A model generated the notes under the pieces. It ran no database searches, was not told the origin of the DNA, and saw nothing but the letters and a program-made list of their open reading frames with translations. A stretch of DNA of 53,483 nucleotides from Nitrospira sp. ST-bin5 (GTDB lineage Bacteria > Nitrospirota > Nitrospiria > Nitrospirales > Nitrospiraceae): positions 1 to 53,483 of the forward strand of contig MSXN01000006.1 of assembly GCA_002083555.1 (NCBI GenBank). The letters run 5' to 3'. How positions within the stretch are numbered: the first letter of the stretch is position 1; every line of letters begins with the position of its first letter. Below are positions 1 to 7,579 of the stretch, one piece after another. The position numbers and the translations under genes were made by a program.

Positions 1-77
1 ACACCCTCTTCAACGCCGCCCTGCTCAAATACTTCCACGGCAAGCCCGACCAACTGACCCTCGACCTCCTGGCTTAA
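1..77 (+). CDS. 3' end of an unidentified CDS (truncated by window edge)
   Basis: An open frame runs from the window edge to a TAA at 75-77 and encodes 24 residues ending LKYFHGKPDQLTLDLLA. The residue pattern looks like a helical protein C-terminus rather than random sequence. The next gene starts 116 bp downstream. No family can be assigned from so little, and the 5' part lies outside the window. It does not resemble a RelE/HigB toxin, which matters for the antitoxin-like gene that follows. Confidence 0.4.
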   Translation, partial: TLFNAALLKYFHGKPDQLTLDLLA

Positions 78-193
78 GACTTGTTACCTCTTTATCAATA
101 ATTGATCCCCCTCCTCTTCCCAGAATAAATACTTGTACGCTACTTAACCGCAGTGGTAACGTATTCGTTACTAGCCTTATAACGCAGGGAATA

Positions 194-514
194 ATGGGAC
201 TCACACGGGAATTTAGAAACAACATCGCGGCGCGCGCGGAACGGGATCCGCGCTTTCGGGAAGCGCTGTTTACGGAAGCGCTCAACGCCTACTTTGCAGG
301 TGACACCGCCGTGGGCAAAGCCATCCTACGGGATCTCGTCAATGCCACTGTAGGGTTTGAAGAGCTGGCCCTGACGCTCAAGAAACCAAGCAAGAGCTTG
401 CATCGGATGTTGGCGCCGCGTGGCAACCCCAGCACGGACAACTTCTTTAGCATTGTGAATGCGCTTCAGAAAAAGGCTCACGTCAAATTGCGCGTAACGG
501 CAAAAGCCAGCTGA
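194..514 (+). CDS. HTH antitoxin-like protein (HI1420-type addiction antidote), apparently orphan
   Basis: This 106-residue protein has the layout of the addiction-module antidote family of about 100 residues typified by HI1420. An N-terminal helical part contains DPRFREALFTEALNAY. A short HTH follows, with ELALTLKKPSKSLHRMLAPR, and then the family-like GNPSTDNFFSIVNAL. In the family the antidote binds operator DNA and a RelE-like toxin encoded just upstream. Here the 116 bp upstream hold no toxin ORF, and a lipoprotein gene follows on the same strand, so this is either an orphan regulator or a relic. The family call rests on motif spacing only. Confidence 0.6.
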   Translation: MGLTREFRNNIAARAERDPRFREALFTEALNAYFAGDTAVGKAILRDLVNATVGFEELALTLKKPSKSLHRMLAPRGNPSTDNFFSIVNALQKKAHVKLRVTAKAS

Positions 515-604
515 GAGAACACTGGCTCATCACATTAGGCGCTTCCCCACCCTCCCCTCTCCTCAGTTGACTCGCCTTCCTCTCCTGCGTAATCTTCGCC
601 GCCA

Positions 605-2041
605 ATGACTGGCTCATCACAAAAGCTCCTAGGTATTGGCCGGCTGGCGACGACGTGGCTTTTCGTTTCCCTGTTGGGCCTGACGCTCGGCTGCCAATAC
701 GTGCGGCCGACGATGAATGCGCCGCTAGATCAGTTTGACCCTGATTACGGCTATCGCTCCACCAATCTGCCTCCGTCCAAAACCGGCAGCACGGACGGGC
801 TCTTTATCGTTTCGTCTTTCTCCGGTGACGGCGCGCGGGCGTCGGCGCTTTCCTATGGCGTTTTGCGGGAGCTGGCGCGGACGCAGATCCGGTGGGAGGG
901 CGTCGACAAGCGGCTGGTCGATGAGCTGAACATCATCAATGCCCTGTCGGGCGGCAGTTTCACCGCGGCCTACTATGCCCTCTACGGCGACCAGATTTTT
1001 CACGACTTCGAATACCGGTTTCTCCGGAAGGACTGGGAGAGCGAACTGCGCGCGCGGATCTTCCGCTCGCCGTCGAACTGGCTACGGCTCTGGTCTCCTT
1101 ATTTCGGCCGGGCCCATGTCTTCTCGGAACTGTTGGACGAAGCGCTCTTCGACGGGCACACGTTCGGCGATTTGGTTGCGCAGCGCCGGCGGCCAATGGT
1201 CTTCATCCACGCCTCCGACATGGCCAGCCTCGCGCGGTTTGAGTTCAATCAGTGGCAGTTCGACCTGCTCTGCTCCGACCTCAGCCAGCTCCCCATCTCG
1301 GTGGCCACCGCCTCATCGGCCGCGCTGCCGCTGATTCTCAGCCCGATTTCGATGACGAACTACGCCGGTCAATGCGGGTATATTCCTCCGCCGGTGCTCC
1401 AGGAGGACAAAGCGACGGCATTTGGCCGGCAGCGGGCGAATGAGCTGCGGTCGTATCTCGATCCCGAGAAGCGCCCCTGTATTCATCTGTTGGATGGCGG
1501 GCTCTCCGACAATATCGGCATGCGTGCGGTGCTGGAAAACACCGCCTATATCGGCGGCCTTGAGTCTACGTTTCGCTCGCTGGGTGCGAAGCAGATCCGG
1601 AAGCTGGTCTATCTGATGGTGAGCGCCGAGACCACGCCGGACCCGAGCCAGTATATGTTGAACGAAATACCCGGCCTCATGCGGGTGAGCCGGGCGCTGG
1701 TCGACATTCCGATCAATCGCTATTCCACCGATACGGCGGAATTCATGCGCCAGGCCGTGGCGCAATGGCGACGGGAACTCCGCCAGCGCCCGCCCGGCGA
1801 TGAGAGCGTCTTCACCGCGGATGCCGACATCTATTTCATCAATGCCAGCCTAACGGAGGTCGCCGACCCCGAGGAACAGGCGCGCCTGATGAACATCCCC
1901 ACCAATCTGGCGCTGACCGACGAGGAATTGGATCACCTCCTCCTTGCCGCGACGAAACTCCTCCGGAACGACCAGGAGTATCAACGCCTCCTCCGCGACC
2001 TCGCCGCCGACGCCGCCACGAATCTGCCAGCTTTGAAGTAA
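605..2041 (+). CDS. patatin-like phospholipase lipoprotein
   Basis: 478 residues. An N-terminal hydrophobic segment (about residues 14-30) ends in a lipobox, LTLGC, with Cys30 as the lipidation site, so the protein should be membrane anchored outside the cytoplasm. The patatin core is recognisable: a glycine-rich oxyanion loop (SFSGDGARASAL, about 71-82), the nucleophile elbow ALSGG with Ser115 (the first Gly of GxSxG is Ala), and the catalytic Asp in LLDGGLSDN (about residue 290). Patatins are serine-aspartate dyad lipid acyl hydrolases. The substrate is unknown. It stands alone between the orphan antitoxin and the minus-strand toxin-antitoxin pair. Confidence 0.8.
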   Translation: MTGSSQKLLGIGRLATTWLFVSLLGLTLGCQYVRPTMNAPLDQFDPDYGYRSTNLPPSKTGSTDGLFIVSSFSGDGARASALSYGVLRELARTQIRWEGVDKRLVDELNIINALSGGSFTAAYYALYGDQIFHDFEYRFLRKDWESELRARIFRSPSNWLRLWSPYFGRAHVFSELLDEALFDGHTFGDLVAQRRRPMVFIHASDMASLARFEFNQWQFDLLCSDLSQLPISVATASSAALPLILSPISMTNYAGQCGYIPPPVLQEDKATAFGRQRANELRSYLDPEKRPCIHLLDGGLSDNIGMRAVLENTAYIGGLESTFRSLGAKQIRKLVYLMVSAETTPDPSQYMLNEIPGLMRVSRALVDIPINRYSTDTAEFMRQAVAQWRRELRQRPPGDESVFTADADIYFINASLTEVADPEEQARLMNIPTNLALTDEELDHLLLAATKLLRNDQEYQRLLRDLAADAATNLPALK

Positions 2042-2113
2042 ATCGAGAGTTGATCCCGACGACAACGAGAAGAGGACGGCCGACAGGCCAAGAGCCGTTG
2101 GTCGAAGATATGA

Positions 2114-2425
2114 CTAGGCTGCGCCTTTGCGCGGTTCGCGGTGCAGAGCTTCGGCTACCGCACGAGGGTTCCGAGCCGCAACGCGCAGAAGCGCGAGTGC
2201 AGGACCATCAGGGGTTCGTCTTCCCTGCTCCCAGTTACGCAAGGTCGCCACGCTCACCCCGATCATCAAGGCAAACTCGGTTTGTGACGCCTTGAGCTTT
2301 TCCCGAACGCTTTTTACATCAGTCGGTCGAAAGGTGGTCACCCGAGCAGGCTTCATGGTCCCTCGCCGTATGTTCCCCGCCTCTCGGATGCTCGTCAGCA
2401 GTTCTTGAAATGCCGTGTCCTTCAT
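2114..2425 (-). CDS. NadS-type XRE antitoxin/regulator
   Basis: 103 residues. The C-terminal half is an XRE-type HTH (SQTEFALMIGVSVATLRNWE), preceded by VKSVREKLKAS and followed by GRRTPDGPALALLRV, which is the classic NadS/HigA-2 antitoxin arrangement. It is encoded after its toxin and overlaps it by 4 bp (2422-2425), so translation is probably coupled. In the family the antitoxin neutralises the RelE-fold toxin and represses the operon. The reversed gene order (toxin first) is usual for higBA-like loci. Confidence 0.85.
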   Translation of the reverse strand: MKDTAFQELLTSIREAGNIRRGTMKPARVTTFRPTDVKSVREKLKASQTEFALMIGVSVATLRNWEQGRRTPDGPALALLRVAARNPRAVAEALHREPRKGAA

Positions 2426-2739
2426 GTGAATTCCTCCCGAACAAGTTTAGCCAGCACCTTAATCTGTGTGGCCGTCAAATCGCCCTGCTCGTTCTTTGCA
2501 TAGAGATACAACATATAAAATGTTTGGCTTGTCTGCTCCCAATAATAGATGAGACGAATTCCCCCGCGTTTACCCCGACCCGGTGCGGCCCAACGAAGCT
2601 TTCTCAATCCCGCGCCACCCTGAATAAGGGGGCCTTGTGCAGGCCGAAGCAACATTGCCAATTGAAGCGCGCGATACATCTCATCGTCAAGATGGCGACG
2701 GAGCGCGGCGGTAAATACCGGAGTCTCGACGAACCGCAT
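2422..2739 (-). CDS. RelE/HigB-type toxin
   Basis: 105 residues of the RelE-fold family usually paired with NadS antitoxins. It begins MRFVETPVFTAALRRHLDD, has a central GGAGLRKLRWA followed by RGGIRLIYYW, and then the strand FYMLYLYAKNEQGDLT and a terminal helix. These are the standard helix and beta-strand landmarks of HigB-2-like ribosome-dependent mRNA interferases. It is the first gene of a two-gene operon with the XRE antitoxin. No strong Shine-Dalgarno precedes the ATG. Cleavage activity is inferred from family membership. Confidence 0.85.
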   Translation of the reverse strand: MRFVETPVFTAALRRHLDDEMYRALQLAMLLRPAQGPLIQGGAGLRKLRWAAPGRGKRGGIRLIYYWEQTSQTFYMLYLYAKNEQGDLTATQIKVLAKLVREEFT

Positions 2740-2909
2740 GGCCTATGCTACGCCAATGGCGCAGGCCTCTGCAAGATGTCTTGATATCAGCACTCAAGAC
2801 TCACATCAAACGATCAACCGCTTTCACCCTAACTAGCGTCATTGCGCTACTGCTCTGTAGACTGGTGCGCACCCTTGTGACTTGCACTATCTTCCCCATT
2901 CCCCCCTAA

Positions 2910-3080
2910 GGGGCTGGGGCTTAACGCGAACGTCACCGGAGGAGCGGGGACCCTTCGAGGCTCTGCTAAGAAGGAAAGCGGAAACTGACCGAGTCCGCGA
3001 GGGAATTTCCGAAGGCTTCCGCTTAGCGGAGCCCGAATGGGTCGCTCCGGGAGGTGCGAGAGCAGTTGAGCCCCAGCCCC
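2910..3080. repeat. 171-bp imperfect palindromic intergenic element
   Basis: The outer arms are ggggctggggcttaac (2910-2925) and gttgagccccagcccc (3065-3080), which pair at 15 of 16 positions. The inner parts also match as inverted copies: ggctctgctaagaaggaa on the left against the complement of ttccgcttagcggagccc on the right. The whole element could therefore form one long cruciform or RNA hairpin centred near 2995. It lies in the 445-bp gap between the toxin gene and msrB. A 96-codon ORF crosses it, but its sequence is just the palindrome translated. It resembles a MITE or REP-type element; transposase, target duplication and copy number cannot be judged here. Confidence 0.65.
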
Positions 3081-3184
3081 ACCCTCCCCTCTCCTTGCCC
3101 TTCCGTATTGCCTTATGTAAGGATTACCTCCGCGATCCGACTACCATGCACATTCCCTCTTCAGACCGATAAAGGAGAAGCCCT

Positions 3185-3604
3185 ATGCCTCCCAAAGTTG
3201 AGATCCCCGCCATTGCCAAAGTGACGAAAACCGACGAGGAGTGGAAGAAGCTGCTGTCGCCTGCGGCCTATCAGGTGTTGCGCCATGAAGACACCGAGCG
3301 GGCGTTTACGAGTCCACTGCATGAGAATCACGCCTCCGGCATCTACTACTGCGCTGGCTGCGACCTCCCTGCCTATTCGTCTGAGCATAAGTTCGACAGC
3401 GGCACCGGCTGGCCCAGCTTCTGGCAGCCAATCGATCCGAAGGTGATCGAGACGCGCACCGATTCGAAATTCTTCATGACCCGCGTCGAAGTCCACTGCG
3501 CCCGCTGCGGCGGCCATCAGGGCCATGTCTTCGATGACGGCCCGAAGCCGACCGGCCTGCGTTACTGCATCAACGGCGTCTCGCTGAAATTTGTCGCGGG
3601 ATAA
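3185..3604 (+). CDS. msrB: peptide-methionine (R)-S-oxide reductase MsrB
   Basis: 139 residues, a full-length single-domain MsrB that reduces methionine-R-sulfoxide in proteins. All hallmarks are present: zinc ligands C56AGC59 and C105ARC108, the GTGWPSF loop, GGHQGHVFDDGP, and the catalytic Cys128 in RYCINGVSL. No resolving Cys is obvious at the usual upstream position, so recycling may use thioredoxin directly. There is no signal peptide, so it is cytoplasmic. The Shine-Dalgarno aaggag lies 8 nt before the ATG. It is a single gene downstream of the palindromic element. Confidence 0.95.
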   Translation: MPPKVEIPAIAKVTKTDEEWKKLLSPAAYQVLRHEDTERAFTSPLHENHASGIYYCAGCDLPAYSSEHKFDSGTGWPSFWQPIDPKVIETRTDSKFFMTRVEVHCARCGGHQGHVFDDGPKPTGLRYCINGVSLKFVAG

Positions 3605-3664
3605 TCGACGGTCCCATTGTTCCTCATTCATGTGAACTTCCCTAGGTTGTTCAACTCGGTCCAG

Positions 3665-3689
3665 ACCCGCTCCCCCCAATGGAGCGGGT
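3665..3689. terminator. perfect 9-bp stem-loop after msrB
   Basis: acccgctcc (3665-3673) and ggagcgggt (3681-3689) form a perfect 9-bp GC-rich stem with a 7-nt loop, 61 bp after the msrB stop. No T-tract follows on either strand, so this is not a canonical intrinsic terminator. It may act as a transcript 3'-end stabiliser or a weak terminator. Confidence 0.4.
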
Positions 3690-3748
3690 AGCACCTGACC
3701 CCCGATCCATGTACAATCATTTCTCCATCTTCTGGAGTCTCTATTTTT

Positions 3749-5047
3749 ATGTCACGCTGGTTCTCGTTCGGCAGTCTGTGCCTCTCTAGTCTGACCCTCA
3801 TCTCCTGCGGGAACGGCATATCGCCGTTTGCCTCGAACACCGACCCCTGTACCCTGATTACGTCGGCAGAGGCCGAACGCGCGCTGGGCGAACCGGCCCA
3901 GGAAGGCCAGCGCACCGATGCGACCACCTGCGTCTTCAAATCAACCCGCGACAGCGCCAATGCCGTGACCGTGCAGGTGGACGAAACCCCCGGGAAGGAC
4001 CGGCGCGCCGGATTCAACAAGGACCGGCTCAGACGCGATAGTGTGCTCGTGGCGGGCCTGGGAGACGGGGCTATTCGCATTGATTCCCCGCCCTCGTTAT
4101 CGCGCCTGACATTTTTGAGCAGCGACAATCTCATCACCGTCATGGTCTCCTCCATTCATGCGACGAACCTTTCAGATTCCGTGATGACCATCGGCAGAAG
4201 CGCGGCGGAACGGTATGGAGCTGCCGTCGTGGCCTCCCGGATTCCACCTCCGCCTCCCGTGGCCTCCACGGACGCGGCCACAGCCGATCGCCAGACCGGA
4301 TCCTCATTGATCTTGCGCACTTCGCCGGTGACGGTTACCCAGACAAGAACTGTGGGCGAGACAGACTCGATCGGCCCCACCAAAGCCTCGACGATTGACA
4401 CCGGTACACTGGTGGGCACCTGGCAGGCGCATGCCCTCCAGGGCACGACGAAGCATAATTACCTGCTCGTGATCGAACCGAATCAATCCTGGATACTCTC
4501 GTCCCTGACTCAGTTCGACGGGGTGCTGGATGCCGAGGCCGGCCGCTGGTCCCTCGACCGCGCGAACACGTTCAAGGGCCAATCATGGAAAGGCACCTAC
4601 GCGACGGGGCAACCCGATTCGTTTGTGACCACCGGCAGTCTCCACGGCACCTGGACAAAGCTGGACGAAGCTCAACCTCCCAGCAAAATCCCCGCTGAAC
4701 TCTGGAGCCTGCGGAAGAACACCACGAGCGTCCCGGTGTTTCAACTGAAGAGCGTGGATCGCGCGTTGGTGGGCATTTGGGAAAGTACCGGCACCTATGC
4801 AGGCGGACCGGCCACCTTTGTCTGGACCATTAAAGCATCTGCAGCCTCAGATCTGTTCATCATGGATCAGACGCGCGGCACGGTCGTCACGAAGGGCGGG
4901 ATCGTGCAGTTACAGCCGACGCAGAAGCGGCAACGAAGTGTGGGGATCGTCGCCACGCAGGACGGCGGCTTCACCACCAGCGACGGGAAGACCAGCCTCC
5001 GCTGGACTCGCCTCACGCCACAATCGGACACCTCACAACCACTCTAG
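3749..5047 (+). CDS. lipoprotein with DUF3558-like N-terminus and duplicated C-terminal module
   Basis: 432 residues. A short signal peptide ends in LISC (lipobox, Cys20). The first domain begins NTDPCTLITSAEAERALGEP, with a second Cys in TTCVFKS. This layout recalls DUF3558-type secreted proteins, in which a Cys pair brackets the N-terminal part. A Pro/Thr-rich linker (about residues 165-215) follows. Two similar modules come next, starting LVGTWQAHALQG and LVGIWESTGTYAG and ending HGTWTKLDE and SLRWTRLTP. Each looks like a lipocalin-like beta-sandwich of about 90 residues. Function is unknown; the protein should sit on the periplasmic face of a membrane. Confidence 0.7.
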   Translation: MSRWFSFGSLCLSSLTLISCGNGISPFASNTDPCTLITSAEAERALGEPAQEGQRTDATTCVFKSTRDSANAVTVQVDETPGKDRRAGFNKDRLRRDSVLVAGLGDGAIRIDSPPSLSRLTFLSSDNLITVMVSSIHATNLSDSVMTIGRSAAERYGAAVVASRIPPPPPVASTDAATADRQTGSSLILRTSPVTVTQTRTVGETDSIGPTKASTIDTGTLVGTWQAHALQGTTKHNYLLVIEPNQSWILSSLTQFDGVLDAEAGRWSLDRANTFKGQSWKGTYATGQPDSFVTTGSLHGTWTKLDEAQPPSKIPAELWSLRKNTTSVPVFQLKSVDRALVGIWESTGTYAGGPATFVWTIKASAASDLFIMDQTRGTVVTKGGIVQLQPTQKRQRSVGIVATQDGGFTTSDGKTSLRWTRLTPQSDTSQPL

Positions 5048-5095
5048 TCGTACCGGGCACGCGAGATCCCCGTGCCCCTGTAGGGAGCTACTGCG

Positions 5096-5992
5096 ATGTC
5101 AAACACGCATGAGACGATCGGATTTGTCGGCGTCGGCCGCATGGGCGCGAACATGGCGCGCCGCCTGAAAGACTTCGGCTTTCCCATCTCCGCCGTCTAC
5201 GACCGGAATACCGCCGTCGCCGCGGAACTGGCCAAGGAACTCGGCTGTCAGGTCGCCGCCAACCCGGCGGCTGTCGCCGAATCCTCGCAGACTGTCATCA
5301 CGGTCGTCACCGACGATGCCGCGATGGATCAGATCTTTGCCGTGAACGATGCCACCAGCCTCCTCGCTCACGCGAAGGACCGGCTCTTCATCAATTGCGC
5401 CACCGTCTCCCCGTCGATCCATCGCGACGTGGAACAGCGGGTGACGGCACTCGGCGGCGCCTCACTTGAAGCCTGTATGGCGAGCAGTATTCCGCAAGCG
5501 CGGCAGGGCACGCTCTATCTGATGTGCGCGGGCCGCAAAATGACGTTCGAACGGGCGAAGCCCATGCTGCAAACGCTGGGGAAGACCGTCCGCTACGTCG
5601 GCGCCAGCGGAACGGCAGCAGAAGTGAAAGCGCTGGTGAATATGGTGATGAACTGCAATACGGCAGCGCTGGCGGAAGGATTAGGGTTAGGCCAGGCGCT
5701 CGGGCTGGATCTGACGATGCTCCGCGAGGTCTTCAGCCAGACCGGAGCGAACTCGCGCGTCCTGGAAACCGACGGAGAAGATATGCAGCAGCGGGCCCAT
5801 GACTGCTACTTTTCTGCGGCCCACGCCGCGAAAGATTCCGGCATCGCCGTGGCCTTGGGCCGTGCCGCCGGCCTCTCACTCCCCGTGGCTGACGCCACGC
5901 TGGCGCAATATCAACGGCTGGTAGCGAGCGGGAAAGGCGAGCTGGATAAATCGGCCATCGCCGAGCTCACCTTCAAGGACCGGCTGGGCTAG
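5096..5992 (+). CDS. NAD(P)-dependent beta-hydroxyacid dehydrogenase family protein
   Basis: 298 residues, the normal length for the 3-hydroxyisobutyrate dehydrogenase family. The Rossmann motif FVGVGRMGANMARRL (about 10-24) binds NAD(P). The substrate loop appears as EACMASSIPQARQGTLYLMCAG, in which the usual D-A-P-V-S-G core has changed to MASSIPQ. The catalytic lysine is K178 in EVKALVNMVMN. The family reduces or oxidises small beta-hydroxyacids such as tartronate semialdehyde or 3-hydroxyisobutyrate; the altered loop means the substrate cannot be named. Its TAG stop interlocks with the stop of the convergent response regulator. Confidence 0.8.
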   Translation: MSNTHETIGFVGVGRMGANMARRLKDFGFPISAVYDRNTAVAAELAKELGCQVAANPAAVAESSQTVITVVTDDAAMDQIFAVNDATSLLAHAKDRLFINCATVSPSIHRDVEQRVTALGGASLEACMASSIPQARQGTLYLMCAGRKMTFERAKPMLQTLGKTVRYVGASGTAAEVKALVNMVMNCNTAALAEGLGLGQALGLDLTMLREVFSQTGANSRVLETDGEDMQQRAHDCYFSAAHAAKDSGIAVALGRAAGLSLPVADATLAQYQRLVASGKGELDKSAIAELTFKDRLG

Positions 5993-6423
5993 GAGGCCAT
6001 CTCAGACTTCGACTCGACTGTCGCCAACACATCGCGGACTTTCGACGCCAGCATCGAGGGAGAATAGGGCTTCTTCAGCATCCATCCACCCATGATACCC
6101 TCAAAATTCGAGTACGATACCAGACCCGACACAAACAGGACCGGCAACTCCGGCCGCTGGATGCGTAGCAGATGGGCCAATTGCGGTCCGGACATCTTCG
6201 GCATCACGATATCCGCCACCAGGATCGATATCTGATCGCTATTTTCATCGAACAACGCCATCGCCTGTTCGCCGTTTTCAGCATAGAGCACCCGATACCC
6301 GTGCATCTCTAACATCTGGCCGGTCACATGGCACACGGCTGCGTCGTCATCGACGACCAAGACCGTCCCCTGCGTGGTGGATTCTCCCGTCGCACTCGGC
6401 TGCACACAACCCGAACCGTTCAT
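5989..6423 (-). CDS. single-domain response regulator
   Basis: The chosen ATG (6423) has a perfect Shine-Dalgarno, aaggaggtgcc, directly upstream, giving 144 residues; an in-frame ATG 68 codons further upstream runs into the neighbouring gene. The product is one CheY-like receiver: VLVVDDDAAV with the acidic pair, phospho-acceptor Asp71 in LVADIVMPKMSGP, the Thr/Ser position in LFVSGL, and the Lys in MLKKPYSP. No output domain is present, so it probably acts through a partner kinase or target protein. The short Ser-rich leader (residues 1-19) is unremarkable. Confidence 0.85.
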   Translation of the reverse strand: MNGSGCVQPSATGESTTQGTVLVVDDDAAVCHVTGQMLEMHGYRVLYAENGEQAMALFDENSDQISILVADIVMPKMSGPQLAHLLRIQRPELPVLFVSGLVSYSNFEGIMGGWMLKKPYSPSMLASKVRDVLATVESKSEMAS

Positions 6424-6512
6424 GGCACCTCCTTGAGTAAACCGCTCCACATGTACCATGAAAGCCAGGAGGAACCAAGGACAAGATGGGTTTTGACCGG
6501 CACGGACTCGCG

Positions 6513-7031
6513 CTACTGGATTCCGGCAAACCGGCTCCAGAGGCTGACCGCCACCCACAGCACGAAGGCGACGAAACTGAGGAGCAGCACCACCGTCCCG
6601 CCGATGATGCCGACGACATAGGACCAATCGGCGTGGGTGCCCCTGGCTGTTTGCGTCGCCGCCTGACGCAGCAAATCCGCATTCCGGCTATTGCTGCGGA
6701 ACCAGACGGAGAAGAGATCACCGAGGATGGGAATCGCACCGATGACGCCGTTGATCAAAAGATTCAGACTCATTCGGATGATGACGATACGCGGCACTTC
6801 CAGACGCGCGGCCATCCCCAGGATGACCGTCCCGATTAGATTCGCCACCACGTCTCCGATGCCCGGAATGAGCCCGATCAACGGATCGAGCCCGAGGTAG
6901 AGAGAGGTCCCTGGAATTCTGACCGTGGTGTCCAGCACCTTTGCCAATAATTCTGCTGCCTCGACGAGGGCCGGGCGGCGGATTGTCCCTTCTGAGGACT
7001 CTTGCGGAGGGATCGCTGACGGATTATTCAT
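6513..7031 (-). CDS. DUF4112 membrane protein
   Basis: From the ATG at 7031 (an alternative is 7049) it encodes 172 residues. The region LLAKVLDTTVRIPGTSLYLG followed by DPLIGLIPGIGDVVANLIG is the signature of DUF4112, and a second hydrophobic stretch covers LLINGVIGAIPILGDLFSVW. A strong C-terminal transmembrane segment spans about residues 137-163 (VVGIIGGTVVLLLSFVAFVLW). Function of the family is unknown. The start overlaps the stop of the CoA-binding gene, so the two are probably co-translated. Confidence 0.75.
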   Translation of the reverse strand: MNNPSAIPPQESSEGTIRRPALVEAAELLAKVLDTTVRIPGTSLYLGLDPLIGLIPGIGDVVANLIGTVILGMAARLEVPRIVIIRMSLNLLINGVIGAIPILGDLFSVWFRSNSRNADLLRQAATQTARGTHADWSYVVGIIGGTVVLLLSFVAFVLWVAVSLWSRFAGIQ

Positions 7032-7440
7032 GCGCACGCCACGCCACATGGTCTTTCAGCCAACAGCGATCCATGACCACATGGAGGCCGGCCTCTCGCG
7101 CGAGCTGCGCCGCGGCTTCGTTGACGACACCCTCCTGCATCCAGATAGCTTTCGCGCCACGCGCAATCGCTTCTTCGACGATCGGCAGCACGTCTTCCGA
7201 CCTGCGAAAGATATCGACCAGATCGATCAGACCAGGCACAGCGGTGAGCGACGGATAGGCCGGCTCGCCGATAACCGTCTGTTCATTCGGATTGACCGGA
7301 ATGACCCGGTAGCCCTGCGCTTTCATGTAGGATGCGACGTGATTAGACGCGCGAGCGGGATTGGACGACGCGCCGACCACGGCAATCGTCCGGCAGTCCG
7401 CCAGAATCTGTCGAATCGTATCGCCTTCAGCCTTATTCAT
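7024..7440 (-). CDS. CoA-binding domain protein (YccU type)
   Basis: 138 residues forming a single Rossmann-like CoA-binding domain as in succinyl-CoA synthetase alpha. It shows TIAVVGASSNPARASNHVAS near the start, GYRVIPVNPNEQ in the middle, and KAIWMQEGVVNEAAA plus VVMDRCWLKDH at the end. The YccU family is widespread and binds CoA, with no established reaction. The Shine-Dalgarno-like ggtagggtgggg precedes the ATG. It is the first gene of a two-gene operon with the DUF4112 protein. Confidence 0.85.
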   Translation of the reverse strand: MNKAEGDTIRQILADCRTIAVVGASSNPARASNHVASYMKAQGYRVIPVNPNEQTVIGEPAYPSLTAVPGLIDLVDIFRRSEDVLPIVEEAIARGAKAIWMQEGVVNEAAAQLAREAGLHVVMDRCWLKDHVAWRAHE

Positions 7441-7579
7441 GGCCCCACCCTACCATGAGCGCTGGTCCCTGGAAAACGGGTGAAAGGATCGGCCCCTTGA
7501 CGACATATCCGGATAGGTCATATCACCTACGCGCTGGATCGCACGATCCACAGCGACACTCTTTACGATGGAGGCTCCT

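Noticed and set aside
2882..3172. 96-codon plus ORF upstream of msrB
   Set aside because: It runs through the palindromic element and translates it; no ribosome site and no domain.
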